From: Limnoperna fortunei
Lineage: Eukaryota; Mollusca; Bivalvia; Mytilida; Modiolidae
Direction of reading: 5' to 3'
Length of the DNA stretch: 64,000 bases
Assembly (NCBI GenBank): GCA_944474755.1
Contig: OX104113.1
Location: forward strand, 63,446,074-63,510,073
Position 1 is the first letter of the stretch. Every line of letters starts with the position of its first letter. The translations under genes and the position numbers were made by a program. The notes beneath the pieces are model-generated. The model worked only from the letters and a program-made list of their open reading frames with translations, made no database searches and was not told the DNA's origin. Positions 13,601 to 22,817 of this stretch are shown piece by piece.

Positions 13601-16600
13601 ATGGACCTACATGTACTGAAAATAACTTTTTAACTTTTTGGATTTTTTCTTATTTAAAATTTACAATTTAAATGCATATTTTAAAGTATATTACATGTAT
13701 ACTATAAAATCTAAGGTCCCAAAGTCATTAGGGCATTGTGGCAAAAGATGGCTCCTGATAATAAAAGCAAATATGTGTTAACCCTGGCTTAACCTTTTAC
13801 AAAATCTGTGCTCCAATGGGACATAACTCATGTATATACTTGTATTTAAATGTAAACAAGCTAGTACAGTAACCTATGTAATACAAAAAGAGGGAAATTA
13901 CCTTTATCCACCGCCTGTCTTATCTGGTGAATGTTCCACACAATGACATAATCCTCTGCTGCTGTACATAATAATTTTGGTTGTACCACATGTCCAAAAC
14001 TCATACATCTTAAAATCTTCTTGTGACCTTCAAGTTCTAGTGGCTGTTTAATTAAACCAAAAATTTTTCACTAAATATAAAATCTGTTGATTTTTTTTAA
14101 TTCAACTCATGCTGTAATTGTGTCAGTATACTGTAACATCATTGGAAACAATTACAATTACAAAATGAAAATTTTACAGTTTATTACTACACTTGAAGGT
14201 AATCTTATCAAAATATTTAATTTTTTAAACCTTTTTAATTATAACTATGAAAAGTGGAGCCAGTAATTAGCCACTTAAAGGACTTTAAATATCATCAATT
14301 GTTCAATTTTTGAGTATGCAGTTAATTTTTTCTTCTTCTTCAATTCCATTACTGTTATAACATGTGTAGTTGTGGACTAGTAAAAGAATCCTCTGCAATC
14401 CTATGCTGTTTTAAGACTTTGCTGGGGAGTGTGGAACATAAAAAAGCATTCGATTTGACGAGGAATCTTGGACTAGTCTTAGATAATGTTACAACAGTAT
14501 ACTTCTAAAAATAAGGGAAACAAAAATGCAATTCAAATTCAGAGAAAAATAAAAATGAAGTTAAGGCATTGTAATAAAATGGCAATGCTGAAAAGTTTCA
14601 TTTTCTGAATTGCCTAGTGACAAGATTGAATCAATAATTGGTGTGAAGAAATCTAACTTGCATAGTTACACCATCAATTGATTGTGAATTCCAATTGATA
14701 ATTTTCTATTAAACCTATTACCAAGTATTTAAAATTTTTGCTAAAAATAAATTTCTCCCCAAAAATAACTGAAATAAGTATGACATTAAATTTCACATGG
14801 TTACTGATTTATTTCTTGTCCTTTCATGCTTTACCAATTCAAAATGAGTGAAAAAAGACTTTGACCTATATATTATCGATGTAGTTTTTAAATCTTCTAA
14901 AAATAACTCTGGTAAGAAACTTAAGCACATGGCAATCATTTGTTTTAAACTAGAAATATATATAAATAATAAAAATATAACTTATTCCAACTTTGATAAT
15001 TATAAATGTAAAAAATTGTTTACAACTTTGTAGTTTCATCATGATGGGACATAGAAATCTGTTATGTACTGTAAGAGAAAAACTGTAACCATTGAAAGTT
15101 TCCGACTTGCACTCTGACAGCAAACAATACCTCACAAGTACCAACACTTTTAAAATAAAATTAATTTTAAAACTTCTGTTTCATTCTTGTATCATACATC
15201 ATTTCATGTATTTATTAAGAAAACACCGAACACCGATGCTCTGGTGATTTTTTGTCTTTAAGAAAATTTATTTGAAATGGCTCCACCCACTTCAGAAAAT
15301 TTGGATTATTTTTGTAACAGGCATGCACAGGAGCGACAGGTTGTTTCACTATATTATCTATGCTCCATTGAGAGATGGATACCAAGAGATGATAGTTCTA
15401 TCTGAAAAGTACTTTTCAGTTTTTATGTCATGTATGTCTGTACATGTTTTTGAATATGTTTGCTCTTTTTGTTAAGGCTTATGTTATAACCTGTTCCTAC
15501 ATGTCTGTGTGCCCAAATGACTGTTTCCAATGAAATATCACCAAAGCCAAGGGCTAAGGTAGTGTAACAGGAGGCCTATCTGCGTTGCAGCTGATAGTAG
15601 ATATATAGCCAGTCAAAATCGACTGAGCTAACAGAGTACTTCTTTAGCTCACTTGGTTAGAGGGCTGGCTGGCAATACTGGGATCCCGGGTTCAATCTCC
15701 AGTAGTGACAATGTTGTTATTTCATGCTCTACTGTTACATTTAGCACCCAACTGAAAAACCCACATGGAGGATTTGTCGGGTTTGTTGTGAAACCTCATG
15801 AGTATGATGATTCTTCGTAAAGGGGGAAGAGTGTAACAGGAGGCCTATCTGCGTTGTAGCTAATAGTAGATATATAGCCAGTCAAAATCGACTGAGCTAA
15901 TGGAGTACCTCTTTAGCTCACTTGGTTATAATTAGAGGACTGGCTGGGATCACGGGTTTGATCCCCAGAATTCCAGCCAACTCGGCCCGAGGACAACTCG
16001 GACCGGGACAATTAGGCCCGATATTCGAGACAAGTTGGCCCGGTTAATAAGACAACTCGGACCGCAGTAAGACAAGTCGGCCATTGAAGAAGACCCAATA
16101 GAGCAGGTTACGACACTGGCAGCTGAAGAAATTTCACCCTGGTGGATTGGGGCACTCAATGCTGCAAGAGAAAGATGGTTTCAAGTCACGGCTACATGTA
16201 CACAATAAAGAGACAGAACACCAATGGCGTTGCAGTGTACGCAACAATAATGTGACATGCCCCGCCACCGTGATACAGCATGATGATACTTTCATGACAC
16301 AAAAGACCCATCAGCATGCATCACAGAGAAGATGCAGGGCCATATAGCACAGTTGTGGTCTGACTACACCAGTAACAAGATAACAGCAAGATGGCTTCTG
16401 AAGAAGTGCTGCAATTTATATTGCCCCGGTGATTAGAAACAGAATAGTGCTGTATTTATTGTAATTGTGCTGTTGTATATATATTTATAGTGCTGTTTTA
16501 GTGCTATTACTTTTCTATGTCAAACATCTCGTTTGAATATTATTGTTATTGTTAACTGTTAATGTAATAAATGCAATAAAGGGTATAAAATACATTTTAA

Positions 16601-17217
16601 ATAAACAGCTGTATGGTCACACACTCGAATTTCGTCCATACTCGAATTTCGCTGATTTTCTTTCATTCAGCAATGTAAACAATGAACCCGAGGCTAAATT
16701 ACTTTTAAAATATCATGCATTTATTGCTCTAACCAAATGACTCCTAAATAATAAAATACAGTGTGTTTCAACAAAATTAACATCCGTTAAAGAGACACAC
16801 TTTCATCGCTGAAATTCGAGTGTACAATACATTACACTTGACAACAAAAGACAATAACCAATAAAAAAAACATCACATACATATTTACAAACAATTCATG
16901 ATTTACTTGTAAAATCAGATGAAAGTTCAAATAAAACAGAACATTTGATGGATGGTTCGAGTTGTCCTTAAGCGGGCCGACTTGTCTCGAATATCGGGCC
17001 GAGTTGTCTGGCTACCGATTCCGGGTAGTGACAATGTCGTTATTTCATGCTCTACCGTTACAGTTTTATAATATACCTTGTATGACAAATCATGCAGGCT
17101 CCATACACCAACTGTAGTCCGAGTCAAGGGCAATGCTAGGTATGTTCCATCTATAGCAATCTGAATATGGGCGGGATTAAATGCAGTTCTGATTTTCTTT
17201 ATGTACTGAAGTTCCAT
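1609..17217 (-). CDS. WDR27: WD repeat-containing protein 27 homologue, 5' part (12 exons)
   Basis: Exons on the minus strand: 17217-17077 (ATG at 17217), 14043-13902, 12198-12074, 11783-11670, 11187-11065, 10326-10209, 9175-8974, 8184-8081, 5732-5641, 4409-4216, 2885-2803 and 1705-1609. All junctions are GT/AG and every phase agrees, giving about 511 residues. The order of blocks follows vertebrate WDR27: a short N-terminal beta strand ending in VGVWSLHD, then PLELEGHKKILRC and YVIVWNIHQ (WD unit), EGHTARLTCAEFCPH, VWDISDFSLVYQ, GSADGQVRVYDL, a Lys-rich linker, GTTGSLLQVNAKTLD, and finally DQPVTFHNKVKSSGY, which closely matches the human DQRLVFHSKVRSSGY segment (remembered, not searched). 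WDR27 is a WD40 beta-propeller protein of poorly known function. The C-terminal propeller lies beyond the left edge. The 3' end of exon 10 is the least certain boundary: GAAG/GTCTAA is an alternative donor, but only the donor at 4216 keeps the frame. Confidence 0.87.
2030..2485. repeat. Dispersed repeat ending in GACAGACGGACAGACAGACA-like tract
   Basis: The element begins at about GTGAGCACACTCACAAAGGG and ends in a GACAGACGGACAGACAGAC tract followed by GGTGATTCC. It contains AATTATCTCCCCTGAATAAT twice, and a 38-bp direct duplication starting GAAATGGTTTAGGAGGAGTT at about 2178 and 2216. A partial second copy lies at 17660-17785. It sits in a WDR27 intron. The family was not identified. Confidence 0.7.
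3239..3851. mobile_element. MITE-like element with about 30-bp terminal inverted repeats
   Basis: The left end reads AATTCAGTCCTATTGCTCGT, then AATGTAGCA. The right end reads TGCTACATTACGAGTAATGG, then GACTAAATTT, its imperfect reverse complement. The body is about 610 bp with no coding capacity. A shorter relative with the same ends lies at 7540-7850. It is intronic in WDR27. Confidence 0.65.
4410..5640. other. WDR27 intron without recognised feature
   Basis: An AT-rich intron between exons 9 and 10. No repeat or coding signal was recognised. The ORF at 4960-5178 shows no support. Confidence 0.4.
5768..6265. repeat. 61-bp minisatellite, first block (about 8 copies)
   Basis: Tandem units of about 61 bp are built on CCTGCTGATTACTTTAATGA, CTACATGAACAGTCTGTACA and TAAGACATTACAGGTATGCA. 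Copies are about 90-95% alike by eye. The array starts only some 35 bp upstream (in transcript sense) of the 3' splice site of WDR27 exon 9 (5732). Confidence 0.93.
6266..6435. other. 170-bp interruption inside the minisatellite
   Basis: Unrelated sequence, richer in A and C, interrupts the array. It begins GTAGCAAAGAAAACCGACC and ends at CTCCGGACGAGTAAGCAG. It resembles an inserted dispersed repeat and has no clear target duplication. The open frame that runs through it has no visible function. Confidence 0.7.
6436..6893. repeat. 61-bp minisatellite, second block (about 7.5 copies)
   Basis: The same unit resumes after the interruption. Its copies are somewhat more diverged, for example AAATATTACAGG in place of GACATTACAGG, and one unit lacks a CTG. 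Confidence 0.92.
6894..7539. other. WDR27 intron without recognised feature
   Basis: AT-rich sequence. A minus-strand frame of 66 codons at 7090-7290 has neither splice signals in phase nor resemblance to WDR27, so it is not annotated. Confidence 0.4.
7540..7850. mobile_element. MITE-like element, shorter relative of 3239-3851
   Basis: The ends CCATTACTCATAATGG (7545) and CTACATTACAAGTAATGG (7822) are inverted versions of each other. The right end continues like that of the 3239-3851 element (GTTAATCACCACCGGGCTG against GATTAACTCCGGCTCTG). Intronic. Confidence 0.5.
8291..8553 (+). mobile_element. tRNA-derived SINE, full length
   Basis: The head has RNA polymerase III promoter boxes: A box TGGCAGAGTGG and B box GGTTCGATTCT. 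The tail is GCTGAAAAATTGCTGAAAGT, then GGCGTTAAA and (CAAA)n. A perfect 11-bp target-site duplication CATATAAAACA flanks it (8280-8290 and 8554-8564). This copy is the best reference for the SINE family of the window. Confidence 0.92.
8565..8973. other. WDR27 intron without recognised feature
   Basis: AT-rich intron sequence between the SINE and exon 7. Nothing was recognised. Confidence 0.4.
9176..10208. other. WDR27 intron without recognised feature
   Basis: An intron between exons 6 and 7. A short AT-only run (ATATTATAATATTATATATT) lies near 9575. No coding or repeat signal was recognised. Confidence 0.4.
10327..11064. other. WDR27 intron without recognised feature
   Basis: An intron between exons 5 and 6 of AT-rich sequence. 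Nothing was recognised. Confidence 0.4.
12278..12539 (+). mobile_element. tRNA-derived SINE
   Basis: Same family as 8291-8553: A box TGGCAGAGTGG, B box GGTTCGAGTCT, and tail GCTGAAAAATTGCTGAAAGT. The flanks AAATGTGTACTGCACTC and AAATGTACTGTACTCTC form an imperfect target duplication. Both ORFs of this stretch (12264-12646) are only readings of the SINE. Confidence 0.88.
12540..13204. other. WDR27 intron without recognised feature
   Basis: AT-rich sequence between two SINE copies, with a short (ATT)n run near 13117. Nothing else was recognised. Confidence 0.4.
13205..13349 (+). mobile_element. 5'-truncated SINE (3' half only)
   Basis: It begins at ACAAGGATTGCCAAGTTTC and runs to TTAAACATTATTCAAACAAA. 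The tRNA-like head is missing, as expected for a truncated retrotransposed copy or an old fragment. Confidence 0.75.
14044..15559. other. WDR27 intron 1, part without recognised feature
   Basis: Long AT-rich intronic sequence. The ORFs at 14848-15475 show no homology I recognise and no splice context. Confidence 0.4.
15560..15972. repeat. 264-bp tandem block with tRNA-like promoter boxes, 1.5 copies
   Basis: Two copies of a unit start GTGTAACAGGAGGCCTATCT at about 15563 and 15829. Each has an A-box-like TAGCTCACTTGGTTAGAG and a B-box-like GGTTCAATCTCC (changed to GGTTTGATCCCC in the second). The second copy is broken by the Mutator-like element and resumes after it at about 17026 (GTAGTGACAATGTCGTTATT). 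It could be a SINE-like or tRNA-pseudogene repeat; it is not a functional tRNA. Confidence 0.7.
16159..16347 (+). CDS. FLYWCH-type zinc-finger fragment inside the MULE
   Basis: A 62-codon frame from ATG 16159; the frame is also open for at least four codons upstream. It contains GFKSRLHVH, then HQWRCSVRN, CPATVIQHDD and THQHAS. The W-x-C, C-x-A and H-x-H spacing fits the FLYWCH zinc finger, a WRKY-GCM1 superfamily DNA-binding fold found in Mutator-type transposases and in cellular genes domesticated from them. The fold would bind the transposon ends. There is no DDE domain downstream, so it is either the remains of a longer transposase or a small DNA-binding protein. It is antisense to the WDR27-type gene and intronic. 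Confidence 0.65.
   Translation: MLQEKDGFKSRLHVHNKETEHQWRCSVRNNNVTCPATVIQHDDTFMTQKTHQHASQRRCRAI
16617..16824. repeat. Small inverted-repeat element nested in the MULE
   Basis: CACACTCGAATTTC at 16620 (followed by a second CTCGAATTTCGCTGA) faces GCTGAAATTCGAGTGT at 16809. The roughly 200 bp between them is AT-rich. It may be a nested MITE or a subterminal repeat of the host element. Confidence 0.4.
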
Positions 17218-17659
17218 CAATGCAGTTGATTTGCATCATGACAGTTCATCATGCGTGTATATGCATATACTGATATTTTACCAATGTGAGAATGTTTATG
17301 TTTTCGACTTAATTTATATATAATTTCTTTCTCATTTTCTGTTACTGTTTGCTGTTTATAATTTGAAACTCACGAGGCGTCGTAATTTCCATAGTGCTTT
17401 GAAGAGCTCACTCAAGGGAAGTAATTGAAAACACAGCTATAAACCGAGGAGTGAGCATAATAATCCTACGTTCTTCCGTTGCTTTTGACAAAAATGTTGA
17501 CTAGTAAATAAATGATGTTTGTAACGAAAAGTTATTCTTGTTTAACAGTAAATTACGAAAAAGTGTCTGAATACCAGATAAATTTTAAACCATGTGTCTC
17601 TGTCATCTACCCTAAAGTCTTCTGTTAAAATTTTATTGTTTGTGTGCCAAGTTTTTAAA
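17218..17659. other. Upstream region of the WDR27-type gene
   Basis: This region lies directly 5' of the ATG at 17217 on the minus strand and must hold the 5' UTR and promoter. No TATA box or defined initiator can be assigned. An intron in the 5' UTR cannot be excluded. Confidence 0.4.
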
Positions 17660-17785
17660 CAAGTGTGGACTGTGATCACGCTCACAAAGGGATACCCCCC
17701 GCGTCGTTTCAAGTCCAAATATCTCCCCTGAATAATATCCGACAGCGACGAAAATTCTTCATGCACATCTACATATGATGTTCCT
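17660..17785. repeat. Partial copy of the 2030-2485 dispersed repeat
   Basis: It shares GTGGACTGTGA, CTCACAAAGGGATACCCCC, ATCTCCCCTGAATAATAT and CTACATATGATGT with the first copy, then breaks off where the next MITE-like repeat begins. Confidence 0.75.
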
Positions 17786-17786
17786 G

Positions 17787-17922
17787 ATAGGATAATCAGA
17801 AAATATAGATCAGGAGTGCCACAAAATGCATAAGATTAAACAGTTAAATCTGAATGAGTTTCAGCGCTAGTGATCATATTTTCAACATTCACAATGCACA
17901 ATTCATTATCCTGTTTATTACC
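17787..17922. mobile_element. Diverged relative of the palindromic MITE at 24250
   Basis: It starts GATAGGATAATCAGAAAATA and ends AGTGATCATATTTTCAACAT, TCACAATGCACAATTCATTA, TCCT. The end motifs match those of the 24250-24423 hairpin. The dyad is decayed. Confidence 0.55.
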
Positions 17923-18009
17923 AATATATCGTCAAAAACTTAGAGGAATTTTGTGTTGAATGTGCTTTGAGTGTCAATGTTTGCTAGCAACATCGTTAAA
18001 GACATACAT

Positions 18010-18375
18010 TGTGACGTCACTTCCAGCGTCGTTTTCAAGATAGGTAGTTAGATGTATCATATCACGTGAGTAATGGTATCACGTGATTTTATTTAGGGCA
18101 CTTTCCTCAACGTAACGTCTTTAACATCATGTGAACGTCATAAAACAGAATAAAACTTGACTTCTTTCCATAAATTTTATGTTTAGTGTTGGCGTTGCAC
18201 CCCCGCACAACACAGCACAGGTTTCGTTTTGCATCTTCTTTCTTATGCCGTCCCATTTCGTATCAAGTGTCGCCGTTTTAAACTAAAAGTGCCCTAAATT
18301 TTTTATGACGTCACGTGATCAGTATTACAATTTCCACCTCCTTTAACGAGAGCAATTATATCTTGAAAACGACGT
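18010..18375. mobile_element. Foldback element with inverted CGTCGTTTTCAAGATA ends
   Basis: CGTCGTTTTCAAGATA at about 18027 is inverted as TATCTTGAAAACGACG near 18358. Inside, ATCACGTGA and ATTTAGGGCACTTT (18092) are again mirrored as AAAGTGCCCTAAAT (18285) and GTCACGTGATC. This dyad structure over about 350 bp is that of a MITE or foldback element. Confidence 0.55.
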
Positions 18376-19150
18376 AACACATAAGATATATTTAATTTAT
18401 TTCACTGGAAAATCTCTCTATTTAACGCTGTATATGTAATAATAGTTTATCTAAAAATATGTTTATCCAATAATAATCAAATATGTTAGTTTAATTTGTG
18501 ACCTTTTTCCTCGTTCACAAACTATAGACCTCACCGATGTAGCACATTGATCAGAGACAGCCTATCTATACGACTGTCCCTGCATTGATTTAACAAAAAA
18601 ATACAGAAACTAAATTGTATTACATGTACTAAATTAAAGCCCAATTTTTACAGGCTTTTTTAAAGCTTTCAGAAGTGCTTTTAAGATATAGCACCAGAAG
18701 TATCTCTAAGTGCTTTTAAGATATAGCACTTATTTTTATGCAGTTTTACTTGGATTTTCTATTTACTGAATTCCAGTATAGAAAAGAGATTTCAGTATCA
18801 GTTAATGAGATTTCTTATTTATCTTTGAGGGTTGAAAAGGTTCAAGTTGTTGTCTTCATCATGCTAGTAAAATAATTTTACCCGAATCCATGGGCATTGT
18901 TTAATGTAGTTTTCATTAAAACAACTTTTATTTGTATGGCTACCAATTTCTTAAGGAAACTCGAGGTACAGTTAAAATTTCTACTCAGTCCTAGTCTAGT
19001 AGGCAACAGTTGTTAACATATGAATAATAAATAAAACATGAAGTCCAGTTAGATTTTATTTGTTTATATAATATGTCATTATGACTATAGTGACAAACTA
19101 TAAATAGCTGGTAGATACTCTTATTTCACACAGAGTGCTTCATAAACTAT
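18376..19150. other. Intergenic stretch without recognised feature
   Basis: AT-rich sequence. The phrase AAGTGCTTTTAAGATATAGCA occurs, with small changes, twice within 60 bp near 18670-18730. Nothing else was recognised. Confidence 0.4.
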
Positions 19151-20250
19151 CAGGGCTCACCACACTGGGCGAAGTGGGCGACAAAGTCGTCCTACTAGGA
19201 CCTGAAGTCGCCCTACGGCGCCCCAAAAGCGAAGTCGAAGTCGCCCTGTCATTTCCCGCAAGTCGCCCGATGGTTTACATAAGATACTTGTAAATCTGTT
19301 CCAAATACTTCACCCCGACTACCAATTCATCAGTAAATGTGTAATTCTAATAAAAAACGGCAAACAATATGCGTATTTAACATATTTTCAAACGATTTAC
19401 GTCTTTCAAATGTATTACGCGCCATTTGTTTATTTACCGGATGTGACTAATTACCGGAAGTGAACAACGAAGAAAAGTAATGTACAACGGCCCATAATGT
19501 AAAACCGTAATTTTTTTGATAAACAAACACTTTTTAATTTGTTTCAAACTTCAGTTCTTTCAAAGAGTATTGTACTTTAACAATTTTCTTTGATAAGTAT
19601 ATGAGCTCCACTTGAAAGAATAAAGATGTATAGTAATTATTGACATCATGATAAGTTCTATAGAAGCAATTTGGATCAGCACAACTTTGTCCAAGTGGAA
19701 GTGTGCTGAACAGAATTATTTCTGAGTTTAATGTAATGTTATTCTATCTATCTTCTTTGGAAATTTGCTCAGATAAACATGGTATGTTCATAACAAACTG
19801 TTAGGAATATTATGATACAAGAACTCATGAATGAAGTTTATGTCTTCAAATATACAAATATTTTTGTTATCTATTTTTATTTGTGCATACCTTGTATGGC
19901 TACAAGTACTGAAGTAGACAGAAAAATAGTCCCTATATCTTGTTTTTTTTTTCATTGATTAATGATAAAGATTATGTGCTGTTTCATATTGCACATCATG
20001 AATAATAATGAAAAAGAAAGAAAAAACACTGAATCTTAAGTGTGTTATGGTTTTACAAGAGAAATAATCCTGGAAATTGATGTAAATATTGAAAAATGTA
20101 TGTAACTACTGCGAAATTAACTATTTGTACGGTCCCCCTGACTTCTCCCTAGTGTCTCCTGAAGTCTCCCTATCAGGGCCTGACTTCTCCCTGTTTGGCT
20201 GCCAGGGAGAAGTCACTTCTCCCTACTTTTTTAGAGTGTGGTGACCCCTG
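19151..20250. mobile_element. 1.1-kb non-autonomous DNA transposon with 16-bp TIRs
   Basis: The left end is CAGGGCTCACCACACT and the right end is the reverse complement of CAGGGGTCACCACACT (15 of 16 identical). The sequence AACTAT directly flanks both ends (19145-19150 and 20251-20256), a possible 6-bp target duplication. Both subterminal zones carry short repeats (GAAGTCGCCCT at the left, ACTTCTCCCT at the right). There is no transposase ORF. The CAGGG start resembles hAT elements, but a 6-bp duplication is not typical of them, so the superfamily is left open. Confidence 0.72.
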
Positions 20251-20256
20251 AACTAT

Positions 20257-21217
20257 TTCCTGTTCACTGCTGTTGTCATAAAAAGCTGACTATTAGTGAT
20301 CAACTAAACATATATGTAATCAGATTCAATTACTAGATTACTTTTAATATAACATATTCATCAACAAACAAATTATTTCATTCCTTTGATCATATGAAGT
20401 TTTACAATAAAGCATTTTGTTACAGATGTAACGCTATGGTATATTTAGGTGTCTGATTTAAAAAATAAACAAAATTAACCAATGTTAATATACCGGTAAT
20501 GAAGCATACAAACTATTTCTTCTAATTTCAGCCATATATTGATAATTGCAACTGCACAGTTATTCATTACCATTACATAAAAAAGTACATGTACCAACAA
20601 AAACTAGAGCAAAAATTATATATTTTTTATTATTAATCATAATGGTACCTTATACAATGGATAATTTAGAAGCTAATTTAAAAAAATAATTTAATTGCAT
20701 TTATTATGTATGATTCAAAATGCTTTAAACTATTTTGAATTATTAGAGGTTTTTTTTAATTTTTACTATGATCTGTAAATTATATAGAACTGTACACCCT
20801 TGGCATAGCCAGGAATAAGACAACCAAGCTTATATTTTTAGCTAGTGGGTTATACATAGTACAGGACCATATACTGATCTATGTTTTAGATTTTTTTACA
20901 CAACTGACCTAGAATTTGTGACTCCTCATTCAATATCATCTTAATATGCAGGTAATTTTTTTCTTGCAATTTATTTTCATCTGGTAACCTTATATTATGC
21001 AGCAAAGTCAAGCTATATTAAAATGGTGGGACTATTATCAACTTATTGCTGGATTACGATAACTTTGAATGTAATATCATGCTATAAACAGATTGAGTAT
21101 TGGTTTAGATTTTTCTTTTATCACTAGCAACTAATTATTCTCACCACATGATGTTGATAAAAGAGAGAAGCTTATTTAAAATCGTTCATGGGTTTTTATT
21201 GTGATTTGATTGCTTGA
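20257..21217. other. Intergenic stretch without recognised feature
   Basis: AT-rich intergenic sequence. No coding or repeat signal was recognised. Confidence 0.4.
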
Positions 21218-21355
21218 GTTTTTTAAGCCACTTAACAGCAATTTTATGATATCCAGTATTTATTAGGGAGAAAGCCACAGTGCCACAACAATTCCTGACC
21301 TCAGCAGGAAGACTGGCAATCCTTGTTATTTAGGGTTGAAGTTGAGCACACCATG
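21218..21355 (-). mobile_element. Decayed SINE fragment
   Basis: Reversed SINE body phrases are recognisable: AGCAATTTTATGATATCCAG, TTTTATTAGGGAGAAAGCCA-like text, and CTGGCAATCCTTGTTATTTA. It is strongly diverged. Confidence 0.55.
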
Positions 21356-21427
21356 AATGATATACGACTTTAACTCAAAACCCTGTGTTGACATGCTAGT
21401 GATTAATGTGTACCATTATGTAAATAT

Positions 21428-21588
21428 AGGATCTTACATTGGTACGAGTGGATTATCGGATTTCTCCAATCAAGATTGTATGAGTTATGGAATTTTAAGT
21501 CCGAGCTTTGGTGAGGAATTAAATTTCCAAAATTTAACTATCGAGATTGGATAAATCCGATAATCCACGAGTACTAATGTAAGATTCT
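21428..21588. mobile_element. 161-bp MITE with about 44-bp TIRs
   Basis: GTGGATTATCGGATTT at about 21448 is mirrored by AAATCCGATAATCCAC near 21553. The outer parts ATCTTACATTGGTACGAG and CGAGTACTAATGTAAGAT continue the match to the ends. The element is mostly its own inverted repeats. Confidence 0.78.
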
Positions 21589-22768
21589 GTTTCTCTAATT
21601 TTAAAAAGTAGTAAATTTGTGAAATGTACAAATTCTCCCAACCCATTTTTAGTTCATGACTTGAATATGCAGTAAATGGAAATTGATTTGATTTGATTAT
21701 GACGTTATTATTTTAAACCAATCAACTTCTGAGAACCACATTTTCACTATTTTTTACACACAGGTCAAGCAGTTTAAATATAATGCAAAAAAATTTGAGA
21801 AAAATGTTTTTAGGTGATTTTTGTCAACTGAGAAACAACATAGTTCTAGTTCAAGTCTAGTTGTTGTTCTAGTATTATTAAAAAAACATGATGCTCTGGT
21901 TCGACCAAAGCAGGTCAACAAACGAAACTTTAGGTAACTGTAATTCAAATAAGTGTGGATCTAATATTTTGTTTGTCATCTAATTTATTGACAAAAATAT
22001 CCCCCTTTACCTCAACAATTATGATCGCAAAAAGACCTAATGACATCCAGCTGAAAATGTTTTCAGTGAATAATATAAAGAATAAATCCTTTGAAAATTG
22101 GCAATAAATTGTTTACACAAAATTTTTTTTTTTTTTGACTCTCAAAAACCATAAAGGTATGAAAAATACATTTCACACTATGCAAAAGATTGTAAAAAAT
22201 ATAAAGTAACCCGTTCTACTATATCTGATATTCATTACAGAGAGAACAAATCTCTTGAAACATTAACATATTAACATAACATCTCGTTCCATGATAATTC
22301 TTATAGAAAAATTCCCTATAGGTTTAGAAATAAATATTTGGGAACAGTATTTTTAAACTGGCCCTTTTACCCTTGTAGTGCATAAGCTAAGGAGTTATAT
22401 AAACATCTATTTTATTGCATATTAATTAACTGAAAAATTCCCAACTGACCAATATTTAATCTGCAGTGGGTTATACAAAGTACAGGACTAGTTTGGAAAG
22501 AGTAATTTTTTTTAACAGTTGAAAATTGTCACATTTAGCACTTTTTAACCCCTTAACAAATGAAATAACAAAAAACAAAAACAGCAAAAATTGAACAAAA
22601 TATAAAAACTAGTTCAACTCTCTTTGCCAATGTCAAACAGACACATACAAAAATACATAAACAAAAATTTAGCTGTCTTACACAAAATGCAGCGAACATG
22701 CAATACAGTGATCAAATTTATTTGGTAAAGACTAAAAGAAGAGGACAAATCAATTCATTACTTTGGCA
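21589..22768. other. Intergenic stretch without recognised feature
   Basis: AT-rich sequence containing the 3' flank of the MACROD-type gene. No further feature was recognised. Confidence 0.4.
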
Positions 22769-22774
22769 TTTATT
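22769..22774 (-). promoter_or_regulatory. Putative polyadenylation signal of the MACROD-type gene
   Basis: AATAAA on the minus strand, about 45 nt downstream of the stop codon that ends at 22818. Confidence 0.5.
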
Positions 22775-22817
22775 TTCACCAAAACCTATACAATTCCTCC
22801 ATGTAACTGATGTTTTA

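Larger units (their letters stand above)
15973..17011. mobile_element. Non-autonomous Mutator-like (MULE) DNA element with FLYWCH ORF
   Basis: The ends are inverted repeats: CCAGCCAACTCGGCCCGA at the left, and at the right the reverse complement of CCAGACAACTCGGCCCGA. Subterminal motifs such as ACAACTCGGACC and CGATATTCGAGACAAG recur on both sides. The body (1039 bp) carries a FLYWCH zinc-finger reading frame but no transposase core, so it is non-autonomous or internally deleted. It has split a tRNA-like repeat. Its right end lies 66 bp from exon 1 of the WDR27-type gene, inside intron 1. No convincing target duplication is seen, so the superfamily call rests on FLYWCH, which is known from MULE transposases. 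Confidence 0.7.

Noticed and set aside
16927..17076. Extension of the first WDR27 exon into the MULE
   Set aside because: The frame stays open beyond 17077, but a donor AAG/GTATAT fits there and exon 2 joins in phase. The extension is transposon sequence.
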